Assembly: GCA_034667465.1 (NCBI GenBank)
Contig: JAXDJV010000002.1
Coordinates: forward strand, 186,001 to 250,000
Direction: 5' to 3'
Source of the DNA: JAOBAU01 sp034667465
GTDB lineage: Bacteria; Acidobacteriota; Thermoanaerobaculia; Gp7-AA8
DNA: 64,000 bases
Shown: positions 43,856-54,250 of the stretch, piece by piece
How positions within the stretch are numbered: position 1 is the stretch's first letter
Layout of the letters: each line of letters starts with the position of its first letter
Program-made: the position numbers and the translations under genes
Notes under the pieces: generated by a model
The model's database searches: none
What the model was told of the DNA's origin: nothing
What the model saw: the letters and a program-made list of their open reading frames with translations, nothing else

Positions 43856-44464
43856 TTACGGCAGCAGCGGCGGCATCTTCCCGCTGCCGCCCGGCTGACG
43901 GTGGCGCGGCGTATCGAGCGTCGTGTATTCGAGCTCGCGGTTCGCGCGGACGGCGCGGAGCATCAAACCGCCGCGCGACATGTCGCCGAGGCCGGCGAAC
44001 GATGCGGGGAAGCGCAATCGATTGCCGAAGATCGGCCAGAGGATGTCGACGTACTTGCCGGTCGCGACGCTGCCGAGGAGCACGACCTGCGCGTCGTCTT
44101 CGAGCTCCGCGACGAGCGCGTTCGCCGTTTCGCGAAGCGGCTTCGCGTATGCGCGGCTCTTCACGTCGACGTCGACCTTCTGCATCTTCTTCAGGCGCGG
44201 CTCGGTCAGCGCCCAGTCGGGTGGAACGAGACCGAATCCGGTCGTGATCACGAACGTGTTCGGGACGCCGCCGAAGTGCAGCGAGTAGGTGATCTTTCCG
44301 CGGAAGTAGAGCGCACTCATGAACGCGAAGGCGAGCGCGATCGGCACGCCTTCCGGCGAGCGGTATTGCACGGCCGCGTCGAACTTCGCGCGCGGCGACG
44401 TGAGCTGTTTCGCGCGGAGGCCGCCGAGGTTCGCGGGCGACAGAAGAAAGACGGTGCGAGCCAT
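43856..44464 (-). CDS. Conserved hypothetical protein in the NHEJ-type operon
   Basis: A 202-residue soluble protein that I cannot place. It starts FLLSPANLGGLRAKQL, has SALYFRGKITYSLHFGG and VLLGSVATGKYVDIL, and ends in a glycine/proline tail. It resembles a family of uncharacterised proteins that share an L-L-S-P-A-N-x-G-G start (recalled, not searched). It has no membrane segment or recognised catalytic motif. It is 12 nt upstream of the LigD-type polymerase on the same strand, so a role in end processing is possible but unsupported. Confidence 0.65.
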   Translation of the reverse strand: MARTVFLLSPANLGGLRAKQLTSPRAKFDAAVQYRSPEGVPIALAFAFMSALYFRGKITYSLHFGGVPNTFVITTGFGLVPPDWALTEPRLKKMQKVDVDVKSRAYAKPLRETANALVAELEDDAQVVLLGSVATGKYVDILWPIFGNRLRFPASFAGLGDMSRGGLMLRAVRANRELEYTTLDTPRHRQPGGSGKMPPLLP

Positions 44465-44509
44465 CGCGAAAAGAACAGCGGGCGCAGCATGTAAGATTCT
44501 CCGGCGCCC

Positions 44510-45925
44510 GTGTGGTTCAACTCGTTCTCATTTCTCTGGTTCTTTCCGACGGTTCTGCTCGGCTACTACGCGATCCCGTCGTGGCGCGCGCGCAAACTCT
44601 TCCTCCTCGCCGCCAGCTACTTCTTCTACGCCTGCTGGAATCCGCCGTTTGTGCTACTCCTCGTCGGATCGAGCGTCTTCGACTATTTCGTCGGACGCGG
44701 AATCGCAGCGTCGGTTGATCCGCTGCGGCGCAAGCTGCTGGTGGCGGCAAGCTGCATCTCGAACTTCGGCGTCCTCGTCATCTTCAAATACTCGGGACTG
44801 ATCGTCTCGACGTGGCAGACGCTCGCGCATCACGCCGGATTTGCAGCGCCGGTGATGCCGCCGTGGATCGTCCACGTACTGCTGCCGGTCGGCATTTCGT
44901 TCTACACGTTTCACGGCGTCAGCTACATCGTCGACGTCTATCGCGGCCGGATCGAAGCGGAGCGCTCGCTCACCGACTTCGCGCTGTTCGTCGCGTTCTT
45001 TCCGCAGCTGGTGGCCGGTCCGATTCTGCGCGCGTCGTACTTCGTGCCGCAGCTCGAATCGAAGCGGATCAACACGCGCCGCGACTGGCTCATCGGCGCG
45101 TATCTCATCATCCTGGGCCTCTTCCAAAAGGTCGCACTCGCCGACAACCTCGCGCCGCTCGCGAACCTCGTCTTCGATGAGCCGGTGCGCTTCAACACCG
45201 GCGAGCTCTGGCTCGGCACGTATGCGTTCGCGTTCCAGATCTACTTCGACTTCGCCGGCTATTCAAACGTGGCGATCGGTTGCGCGCGCATCCTCGGCTT
45301 CGCGATTCCGGAAAACTTTCGGATGCCGTACATCGCCGCCGGCTTCCGCGAGTTCTGGCGGCGCTGGCACATCTCGTTGTCGACGTGGCTGCGCGACTAT
45401 CTCTATCTGCCGCTCGGCGGGAATCGCCGCGGAACGGCGATGACGATTCGCAATCTCTTCATCGTGATGTCGCTCGGCGGACTGTGGCACGGCGCGAACT
45501 GGACGTTCGTCGTCTGGGGCGTGTTGCACGGCGCATATCTCGCGATCGAACATCTCGCGCAGCCGCTGCTGAAGCGGATTCCGGAGCGCGTTCGCAGTTC
45601 TCGCGCGACGCACATCGCGGTCGCGGTGATGACGTTCCAGTTCGTCTGCATCGCGTGGGTCTTCTTCCGCGCACCGACGATCCACGCCGCGCTGGCGATG
45701 CTGACGCAGATGCTGTTGCCGAACACGCTGCAGATGAATCTCGCATCGCCCGCGATCGCCTACGTTGCGATCGGCATGATCGCCGTTGCGATCGCGCTGA
45801 TCGCGCCGGAGCGGGCGCTCGCGCGGATGCCGGCGTGGGCGTGGGGAACGTCGGCGGCGATGATGCTTTTTCTGACGATCGTGACGTGGGCCGACGCGAA
45901 TGCCTTCATCTACTTCCGATTCTGA
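44510..45925 (+). CDS. MBOAT-family O-acyltransferase (AlgI-like)
   Basis: A 471-residue polytopic membrane acyltransferase that passes acyl groups, usually acetyl, from the cytoplasm to an exported polymer. The family signatures are FREFWRRWHISLSTWLRDY and the catalytic histidine H327 in GGLWHGANW. GTG start at 44510. It overlaps the following SGNH-type gene by 26 nt, the usual partner of AlgI/DltB-like proteins in surface glycan O-acetylation. The polymer is not identified; the Wzm/Wzt export cluster is 18 kb away. Confidence 0.92.
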   Translation: MWFNSFSFLWFFPTVLLGYYAIPSWRARKLFLLAASYFFYACWNPPFVLLLVGSSVFDYFVGRGIAASVDPLRRKLLVAASCISNFGVLVIFKYSGLIVSTWQTLAHHAGFAAPVMPPWIVHVLLPVGISFYTFHGVSYIVDVYRGRIEAERSLTDFALFVAFFPQLVAGPILRASYFVPQLESKRINTRRDWLIGAYLIILGLFQKVALADNLAPLANLVFDEPVRFNTGELWLGTYAFAFQIYFDFAGYSNVAIGCARILGFAIPENFRMPYIAAGFREFWRRWHISLSTWLRDYLYLPLGGNRRGTAMTIRNLFIVMSLGGLWHGANWTFVVWGVLHGAYLAIEHLAQPLLKRIPERVRSSRATHIAVAVMTFQFVCIAWVFFRAPTIHAALAMLTQMLLPNTLQMNLASPAIAYVAIGMIAVAIALIAPERALARMPAWAWGTSAAMMLFLTIVTWADANAFIYFRF

Positions 45926-46949
45926 ACGCGCCTTCGATCGGCGTGCGATGGCGACGTTCGTCGTCGTGTTCTTCGCGTTGCTCGTGCCGTACGAAGCGCT
46001 CGTGCGCGCGTCCGAGCGACGTTACGGAGTGCATCGCGCGCGCATCGCCGATCCGAAAACGATCTCGCCGCGCGTGGACGGCTTCCTCGCCGATCTCGCT
46101 GCCGGACGCCGATACGACACGATCGCAGTCGGCACGTCACGCGTGGAGTACGCCATCCGACCCGACATCCTCGCGCCACATTTCGGCCTCACCCAAAACC
46201 TCGGCATCGGCGGCGTTTCATCGACACCGACGCTCGAATGGCTCGAACAACTCGGACTCCACCCGAAGCTGCTCATCGTCAGCGTCACGCCGATGGATCT
46301 TACGCCGATGGCGATCGTCCGCGGCGAGCGCGCCGTGCAGCGAGCGAGCATTTCCCGCGAAGCAGCGACGCCGAACTCAATCCACGGCCCCGGCGACGCC
46401 GCCCGTATCGCAACGTACTCGCTACTTCACGGAGCAACCGACGAACGTCATCGCAACCTCGGCGAATGGCTCGAGCTCGTGCGCGATGGCGGCAACGTGC
46501 TCGCGTTTCTGAACAATGAGGATGCGACCGGGCCGGTCGGCAGCGCGCGGACGACGGACGGCTACACGCCATCGGCGCAAATCGCGTCTGTCGCCGACAT
46601 GGAAGAGCCGCAACTCGGCAACGTCGCCGCCGAGATGATCGCGCACGAAGCCGAGACGTCCGCGCGATTGATCGCCGTCGTGAAGCGTTTCCGCGCACGC
46701 GGCACGAGAGTGGTGATCGTGAGAATCCCGACCGCGATCGGCATCCGCCGCACTGAGGATGCGAGCTCCGGTTTCGACGCGCGGGTGCGAAGAATCAGTG
46801 CGGCGAGTGGTGTGCCGTATATCGATGGACTAGCGTTGGTCGGCGGGGAGGCGTTCGCACGCGATGGACGGAACTTCAGCGATGCGGAACATATGAATTC
46901 GAGAGGGGCGATCGCGTTTTCGAACGCGCTGGTTCGCGCCCTCGAATAG
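45900..46949 (+). CDS. Membrane-anchored SGNH-like partner of the MBOAT acyltransferase
   Basis: A 349-residue protein with one N-terminal membrane segment (about 17-36) and an extracytoplasmic domain. IAVGTSRVEYAI looks like the block I serine region, and DAEHMNSRGA near the C-terminus fits the D-x-x-H of SGNH hydrolases and AlgX/DltD-like acetyltransferases. It probably completes transfer of the acyl group to the glycan. Two starts are possible, ATG 45900 (26-nt overlap with the MBOAT gene) or ATG 45948. Confidence 0.75.
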   Translation: MPSSTSDSERAFDRRAMATFVVVFFALLVPYEALVRASERRYGVHRARIADPKTISPRVDGFLADLAAGRRYDTIAVGTSRVEYAIRPDILAPHFGLTQNLGIGGVSSTPTLEWLEQLGLHPKLLIVSVTPMDLTPMAIVRGERAVQRASISREAATPNSIHGPGDAARIATYSLLHGATDERHRNLGEWLELVRDGGNVLAFLNNEDATGPVGSARTTDGYTPSAQIASVADMEEPQLGNVAAEMIAHEAETSARLIAVVKRFRARGTRVVIVRIPTAIGIRRTEDASSGFDARVRRISAASGVPYIDGLALVGGEAFARDGRNFSDAEHMNSRGAIAFSNALVRALE

Positions 46950-46951
46950 CG

Positions 46952-49786
<2,835 letters not shown>

Positions 49787-49794
49787 GGGTCTCG

Positions 49795-49800
49795 AATCTA
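49795..49800 (-). promoter_or_regulatory. Putative -10 box of uvrA
   Basis: TAGATT on the minus strand, 8 nt before the uvrA ATG. Consistent with the leaderless pattern seen at other genes here. Confidence 0.35.
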
Positions 49801-49887
49801 ACTCCGGCGGAGGCGCGCCTGTTCCCACGCTACACAGGGTAGGAAAATGGCCGATTCGGCCATCTCCTGATCCAGAGGAGAAAACGG

Positions 49888-50297
49888 ATGAGTCTGGAGC
49901 TCGAGGTCGGCAGCGCGAAGCGGCGTGAGCTGTTGGCGTCGTCGAACTGGAGTTGCCGGCTGATACGGGACCGAACAACGTCGATATCTACGAGGCGTAT
50001 TGGGCGCTGACGGAAGGCGAGGTGACGCTGCGCGACGTCGTTTCATTTTTGTTTCGCACCGGCATCACCTCGGTGCAGCCGATGCTCGCCAATTCGGCGG
50101 TGCGGCCGCGATGGATCAACATCCATTCACATCACGACATCATCAGCGGCGGTCTGCAGTACTTCGACAGCGCGCTCACTCCGCGCCACGCGCGCGTGCA
50201 GAACATCATCGATCCCGATGCGCGCGTACCGTTCGCGGCGCACGTCGAGTATTGGGAGAACCCGCTGCTCTGGAAAACGTTGCTGGCCGTCCTCTGA
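49888..50297 (+). pseudogene. Frameshifted remnant of an alpha/beta-hydrolase-like protein
   Basis: AGAGGAG followed after 7 nt by ATG 49888 opens a short frame (MSLELEVGSAKRRELL). Coding then appears to continue in another frame: VVELELPADTGPNNVDIYEAYWALTEGEVTLRDVV through WINIHSHHDIISGGL to EYWENPLLWKTLLAVL, stop at 50297. Those blocks resemble the ends of a family of long hydrolase-like proteins (family recalled, not searched), but the middle is missing. The TTG at 49953 could initiate a 114-residue product. I read it as a truncated, frameshifted relic. Bases 49801-49887 hold nothing else clear. Confidence 0.5.
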
Positions 50298-50317
50298 TGT
50301 TGAGGCACAATCGCCCG

Positions 50318-51298
50318 ATGCGAATCGCCCCCATCGTCCTCTCCCTCGCGCTCGTCGCCGCCGCGGCGAATGCGCAAACGCCGTCGCGGCCCGCCGGAGG
50401 AACGAACGATCCGGCGGACCGGGCGAAGACCGGCGCGTACATCAACGCGTACCAGGACGAGGTTAATCACAAGAAGGAGCTGGACAGAGTGCACGTCGAG
50501 CTGCGCACTGCGGAGTTTCGCCGCGCGCTGCGCGAATACACGCCGGGCAAAACTCCGGAGCTGCGTGTGAACTGGGCGGAGTTCATCACCGCCACAGGAC
50601 GCGTGTTTGTCGCGCTGCAGCTGGCGCCGCCGCCCGACGTTGCGCTGCAGGCGGACTCGAAGATCGTGACCTTCGGCGAGATCGTCAACGAATCAGGAAA
50701 AACGATTTACGACTTCGAAGAGCCTGCGAAAGTGGCGTCATCGAAGCGCGACGTTTTCATCGAGCGCTCGCTGCTCGACAACGTTCGCGGCGCGACCGGC
50801 ACGTTCGGCATCGCGCGCGGACGTACGGTGCTCGCGCTGACGCGGACGACGTTTACTTTCGACGCACCGGACAAAACGTCGCCCGGCATCTCGCCGCTGC
50901 TCGTCTCGAACAACGTCTACAACCTCCCGCAGATGCAGAAGCCGCTCGATCCGTTCGCGTTCGGCGGCACGAAGGTCGTGCCGAAACCGGATCGCGCATT
51001 TCACGCCGATGACGAAATCTGGCTCTTCACCGAGCTGCGCAATCCGGCACTCGGCAGCGACAAACTGCCGAAGCTGACGGCGACGATCGACGTCGAGGGA
51101 AACGGAAAGAAGATGAAGGGCACATCGATGCCGATCGACGCATCTCCACTGAAAGGCGTCGAGAATCACTACGGCCTCGGCACCACCGTCGATCTTTCGC
51201 ATCTGCCGCGCGGCGAATACAAAGTAAAGCTGACCGTGCGCGACGAAATCTCGAAGGAAGCGTTTCAGCGCGAGGCGACGATCCGGCTCGTGGAGTAA
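50318..51298 (+). CDS. Secreted hypothetical protein
   Basis: A 326-residue exported protein that I do not recognise, with a signal peptide (MRIAPIVLSLALVAAAANAQ). The mature part has a charged helical start (YINAYQDEVNHKKELDRVHVEL), then beta-rich segments (FVALQLAPPPDVALQ, EIWLFTELRNPALG, RGEYKVKLTVRDEIS) suggesting Ig-like folds. ATG 50318 lies 6 nt after CACAAT; an ATG at 50297 is also in frame. The TAA stop lies inside the hairpin that follows. Confidence 0.65.
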   Translation: MRIAPIVLSLALVAAAANAQTPSRPAGGTNDPADRAKTGAYINAYQDEVNHKKELDRVHVELRTAEFRRALREYTPGKTPELRVNWAEFITATGRVFVALQLAPPPDVALQADSKIVTFGEIVNESGKTIYDFEEPAKVASSKRDVFIERSLLDNVRGATGTFGIARGRTVLALTRTTFTFDAPDKTSPGISPLLVSNNVYNLPQMQKPLDPFAFGGTKVVPKPDRAFHADDEIWLFTELRNPALGSDKLPKLTATIDVEGNGKKMKGTSMPIDASPLKGVENHYGLGTTVDLSHLPRGEYKVKLTVRDEISKEAFQREATIRLVE

Positions 51299-51335
51299 AG
51301 TCAATTTCGGGGGTCAGACCCCGGAAATTGACTTT
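51297..51335. terminator. GGGGTCAGACCCC-type hairpin shared by two convergent genes
   Basis: The arms AAAGTCAATTTC and GAAATTGACTTT flank a GGGGGTCAGACCCC core, giving a near-perfect stem of more than 15 bp. The stop codon of the 50318 gene (51296-51298) and that of cutA (51334-51336) both lie on its edges. Confidence 0.8.
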
Positions 51336-51651
51336 ACGAGACGGCGCCGAGAAGCCATTCGCGGTACGGACCGCTGATGCCGGCGACGTCGAGGACGAGA
51401 AACTCCGGCACGTCGTACGGATGAAGGGCGAGGACGCGATCGCGCAACTCGTCGACACGTTCCGCGACGGTCTTGATGATGAGGAGCTGCTCGGCGTCCT
51501 CTGTCAAATTTCCCTCCCACATGTAGATCGATTCCACGCGCGGAAGAATGCTGACGCACGCGCAGAGCCGGCGCTCCACGAGCTCGCGGGCGAGCGGCTT
51601 TGCATCGAACAAGGCGCCGACCGTCGTCAGCACGATGACGGCTTCGATCAT
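51334..51651 (-). CDS. cutA: CutA1-like divalent cation tolerance protein
   Basis: A 105-residue trimeric ferredoxin-fold protein linked to copper/divalent cation tolerance. Signatures: VLTTV near the start, CACVSILPRVESIYMWEG and HPYDVPEFL. Complete and of normal length. ATG 51651 lies 6 nt after GATAAT. It is divergent from the peptidoglycan glycosyltransferase over 41 bp and shares a hairpin with the upstream converging gene. Confidence 0.92.
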   Translation of the reverse strand: MIEAVIVLTTVGALFDAKPLARELVERRLCACVSILPRVESIYMWEGNLTEDAEQLLIIKTVAERVDELRDRVLALHPYDVPEFLVLDVAGISGPYREWLLGAVS

Positions 51652-51657
51652 CCGTTC

Positions 51658-51684
51658 ATTATCGCGCGGCGCTGCACGTACAAT
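51658..51684. promoter_or_regulatory. Divergent -10 boxes for cutA and the GT51 gene
   Basis: GATAAT (minus strand, 51663-51658) lies 6 nt before cutA, and TACAAT (plus strand, 51679-51684) lies 8 nt before the GTG at 51693. Neither gene has a ribosome binding site, so both messages may be leaderless. Confidence 0.5.
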
Positions 51685-51692
51685 CGGCGCTC

Positions 51693-52598
51693 GTGTTCAA
51701 GCGCGCGTTTCTGATTCTGCTCGCCGCGGTCGTGCTCTTCATTGCGTGGGAGTGGATCACCTTTCCGGACGTCGCACGGCTCGCGAAGGAAGCGCCGAAG
51801 ACGACCGCGTTCATGGAACGCCGCAAAGAAGAGCTGCGCGCCGCCGGACAGAGCGACGCGATCGACTATCGCTTCGTTCCGTACGGCCGGATCTCGCCGT
51901 ATCTCCGGCGCGCGGCGCTGGTCGCGGAAGACGATACGTTCTACGAGCACAACGGCGTCGACGTGAAGGGCTTGCAGGAAGCGCTGGAGAAGGACTGGAA
52001 GCGGAAGAAGCTGACGCACGGCGGCTCGACGATCACGCAGCAGCTGGCGAAAAATCTCTATCTGTCGCCGTCGCGAAATCCGATCCGCAAGCTGCGCGAG
52101 TACTTCATCGCCCGCTCGCTCGAACAACACCTGACGAAGAAACGGATTCTGGAGCTCTACCTCAACGTCGTCGAGATGGGCGAGCGCACGTACGGCGCGG
52201 AAGCGGCCGCGCATCACTATTTCAGGACGTCGGCGGCCGGCTTGTCGCCGTCGCAGGCGGCGTTGCTGGCCGGCTGTCTGCCAAATCCGCGCATCATGAA
52301 TCCGGGCGCGCCGAACAAACGGCTGCGCTGGCGGCAGGCGATGATCCTCCGCCGGATGAAGCGGTGGGGCTACATCTTCGAGAAGGAAGTGCTGACGGAG
52401 CGGAAGCCCGCGCCGCAGCCGGAAGCGCCGCCGGTCCCGCAGACCGATACCGCGCTCGAACAGACGCCGCCGAACGATACCGCCACGCCGGCAGAACCGC
52501 CGACTGCGACGACGAGCGAGGCGCCGGCGGAGCCGGAACCTCCGCCGACGGAAACCGCGCCACCTTCGGACAGCAGCTCAACGACCGGGACGCAATGA
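51693..52598 (+). CDS. mtgA: Monofunctional peptidoglycan glycosyltransferase (GT51)
   Basis: A 301-residue inner-membrane enzyme that polymerises lipid II. N-terminal membrane anchor (about 5-22), then the GT51 motifs: catalytic E in AEDDTFYEHNGVD (about 80-92), GGSTITQQLAKNLYLS, and RKLREYFIARSLE with ILELYLNVVEMG. There is no transpeptidase domain. The last 70 residues are a P/T/E-rich tail not seen in short family members. GTG start at 51693, 8 nt after TACAAT. Confidence 0.9.
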   Translation: MFKRAFLILLAAVVLFIAWEWITFPDVARLAKEAPKTTAFMERRKEELRAAGQSDAIDYRFVPYGRISPYLRRAALVAEDDTFYEHNGVDVKGLQEALEKDWKRKKLTHGGSTITQQLAKNLYLSPSRNPIRKLREYFIARSLEQHLTKKRILELYLNVVEMGERTYGAEAAAHHYFRTSAAGLSPSQAALLAGCLPNPRIMNPGAPNKRLRWRQAMILRRMKRWGYIFEKEVLTERKPAPQPEAPPVPQTDTALEQTPPNDTATPAEPPTATTSEAPAEPEPPPTETAPPSDSSSTTGTQ

Positions 52599-52719
52599 GC
52601 GGACCGTTCCCGCGTCAAGAACTTTTGCCGCACCGGCCACCAATTGACGACGCACCATCGCTAACTCGCTGAAACCAAAAGCACCCCATCCCGGAGCCTC
52701 CCTTGAAGCAGCGCTCCGC

Positions 52720-52845
52720 ATGAAACTGCCGGAGCTTGATTTCATTCAGGACGACATCGACGGGGAACAGCCGCGCACTGACGCGAATACGGGATGGGAG
52801 ACCGTCGTCTTCCGCCTCGAGGACGAAGAGGAAGACGACGGCTGA
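52720..52845 (+). CDS. Possible small acidic protein
   Basis: A 41-residue frame, ATG to TGA, with a very acidic content (LDFIQDDIDGEQP, RLEDEEEDDG). There is no ribosome binding site, and the frame is open a little upstream without a start codon. It could be real or chance. Nothing else is recognisable in 52599-52848. Confidence 0.3.
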   Translation: MKLPELDFIQDDIDGEQPRTDANTGWETVVFRLEDEEEDDG

Positions 52846-52848
52846 TCG

Positions 52849-53064
52849 TCAGCCTTTCTTTTCCGCGTCAGCGACCGCGGCGGCCGCGCCCTGGAAGCCG
52901 ATCTTCGAGTGCGTGCCGTCGCAAAACGGCTTCATGGTCGAACCGCCGCAGCGGCAGAGCGCCTTCTTCTTCACCGGAATCTCATTGCCCTGCGCGTCGG
53001 TGATGCGGAAATCGCCGTCGATGAGGAGCGGTCCGTTTTCCGCGAGCTTGATCGTGATCGTCAT
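52849..53064 (-). CDS. CDGSH-type iron-sulfur protein
   Basis: A 71-residue [2Fe-2S] protein with ligands C37, C39, C48 and H52 in the pattern C-x-C-G-G-S-x3-P-F-C-D-G-x-H. Such small proteins handle electrons or clusters in the cytosol. It follows the 53085 gene by 20 nt, likely in an operon starting at lepB. Complete. Confidence 0.93.
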   Translation of the reverse strand: MTITIKLAENGPLLIDGDFRITDAQGNEIPVKKKALCRCGGSTMKPFCDGTHSKIGFQGAAAAVADAEKKG

Positions 53065-53084
53065 TCGTTTCCTTTCGTCCTTCG

Positions 53085-53450
53085 TCAGAAAATCGGATTC
53101 TGCGTGTGATGTTTGATGTGCCAGTTGAACGTATGGCCGGGAAACTCGATCGGCACCGTGTACTCGACGTCCACCGTGATCTCGCTGGAGGCGCGCACGA
53201 TCTGGATGTTTTCCTCGAGGACCGGGAGGTTCTCTTCCTGCGCCTTCGCGAGGATTGCTGCCGTGATCCGTTTGTCGTCGTGCGTGCCGGCTGATTTCGC
53301 TTCATCAACAACCGTGCCGCGCAGCTCGGCCGTCCGCACCTTGACCGGGATCATCTTCCACGCGATGAAGAGTGCAAGCGCGAGCAGGACGACCCCGACA
53401 AGGCATCCCATCTGGCCCTCACCCGCTTCACGCTGATTCCGTCGACGCAT
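53085..53450 (-). CDS. Single-pass membrane hypothetical protein
   Basis: A 121-residue protein with one membrane segment (about 15-33) and an extracytoplasmic alpha/beta domain (DEAKSAGTHDDKRITAAILAKAQEENLPV, ITVDVEYTVPIEFPGHTFNWHIKH), similar in layout to DUF4845-type proteins that often follow lepB. ATG 53450 has GGGAGGG close upstream. It lies between lepB copy 2 and the CDGSH gene on the same strand. Confidence 0.72.
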   Translation of the reverse strand: MRRRNQREAGEGQMGCLVGVVLLALALFIAWKMIPVKVRTAELRGTVVDEAKSAGTHDDKRITAAILAKAQEENLPVLEENIQIVRASSEITVDVEYTVPIEFPGHTFNWHIKHHTQNPIF

Positions 53451-53498
53451 AGTTCCCTCCCATTACGCGGATGAGCGTAAGGAAAGAGGGAGGGGGAG

Positions 53499-54110
53499 TC
53501 AACGCACCGGAAGGAAGAGGCGATGAAAACCGATCGGCACGCGCGGCGGAAGGAGTGGATCAACGCGCGCTGCCGCACGCGCGATCGGCTCGGCTGCGCC
53601 GCGCAAAGTGCTGCCGTCGCCTGACGACCAGAGCACGAGACGCACGCGGCCGACGACGCGCTCCGCGGGGAGCACGCCCCAGCCGCGGCTGTCATACGAA
53701 TTCGCGCGGTTGTCGCCCATGACGAAGTAGCAGCCGGCCGGGACGATCATCGGAGCGATCGCGCCGCTCGTGTTCATCTCGCGCAGATACGGCTCGGCCA
53801 GCGTTCGGCCTCCGATGGCGATCCGTCCGCCGCGACTCTCGACCAGATCGCCGGCCGTTGCGATGACGCGCTTCACCATCAGCTCATCGTCGGCGAGCGG
53901 AGAGCGAAAGACGACGACGTCGCCGCGCGCCGGTGCGTCATCGCGAAACGGCGTGACGACGATGTGATCGCCGACCTGCAGCGTCGGCGTCATCGACGGC
54001 GAAGGAATCGCGTAGATGCGGAAGAAGGCGGTACGAACGATCAGCGCGAGCACGATCGCAAGAACGATCGGCTCAGCGATGAGGCGGGCGAGAGAACGCT
54101 GCGATCGCAT
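53499..54110 (-). CDS. lepB: Type I signal peptidase (second copy)
   Basis: A 203-residue signal peptidase with an N-terminal anchor (about 12-33), nucleophile S39 in PSPSM, base K80 in LMVKRV and the GDNRANSYDSRGWG box. It differs from the copy at 8243-8905 in having a shorter middle region and a proline-rich C-terminus (RVDPLLPPRVPIGF). Two divergent copies may serve different substrates. It leads the 53085 and CDGSH genes. Confidence 0.92.
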   Translation of the reverse strand: MRSQRSLARLIAEPIVLAIVLALIVRTAFFRIYAIPSPSMTPTLQVGDHIVVTPFRDDAPARGDVVVFRSPLADDELMVKRVIATAGDLVESRGGRIAIGGRTLAEPYLREMNTSGAIAPMIVPAGCYFVMGDNRANSYDSRGWGVLPAERVVGRVRLVLWSSGDGSTLRGAAEPIARAAARVDPLLPPRVPIGFHRLFLPVR

Positions 54111-54152
54111 ACCGGTCAGTTAGACGCGGGGGATGCGCGGATTGTTCCGGGG

Positions 54153-54248
54153 GTCATCCCGAGCGTAGCGAGGGATCCGGGTGGGCGGGGCACGCAACGT
54201 CCGACTCCTGCCCCGCCCGCCCGGATCCCTCGCTACGCTCGGGATGAC
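54153..54248. repeat. REP-like palindrome copy 6
   Basis: Near-perfect arms: GTCATCCCGAGCGTAGCGAG and CTCGCTACGCTCGGGATGAC. It separates lepB copy 2 from the cyclase gene (same strand), ending 2 bases before the cyclase stop codon. Confidence 0.92.
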
Positions 54249-54250
54249 AG

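Noticed and set aside
52599..52719. Extension of the small acidic frame upstream of 52720
   Set aside because: The frame is open but has no start codon or ribosome binding site before the ATG at 52720.
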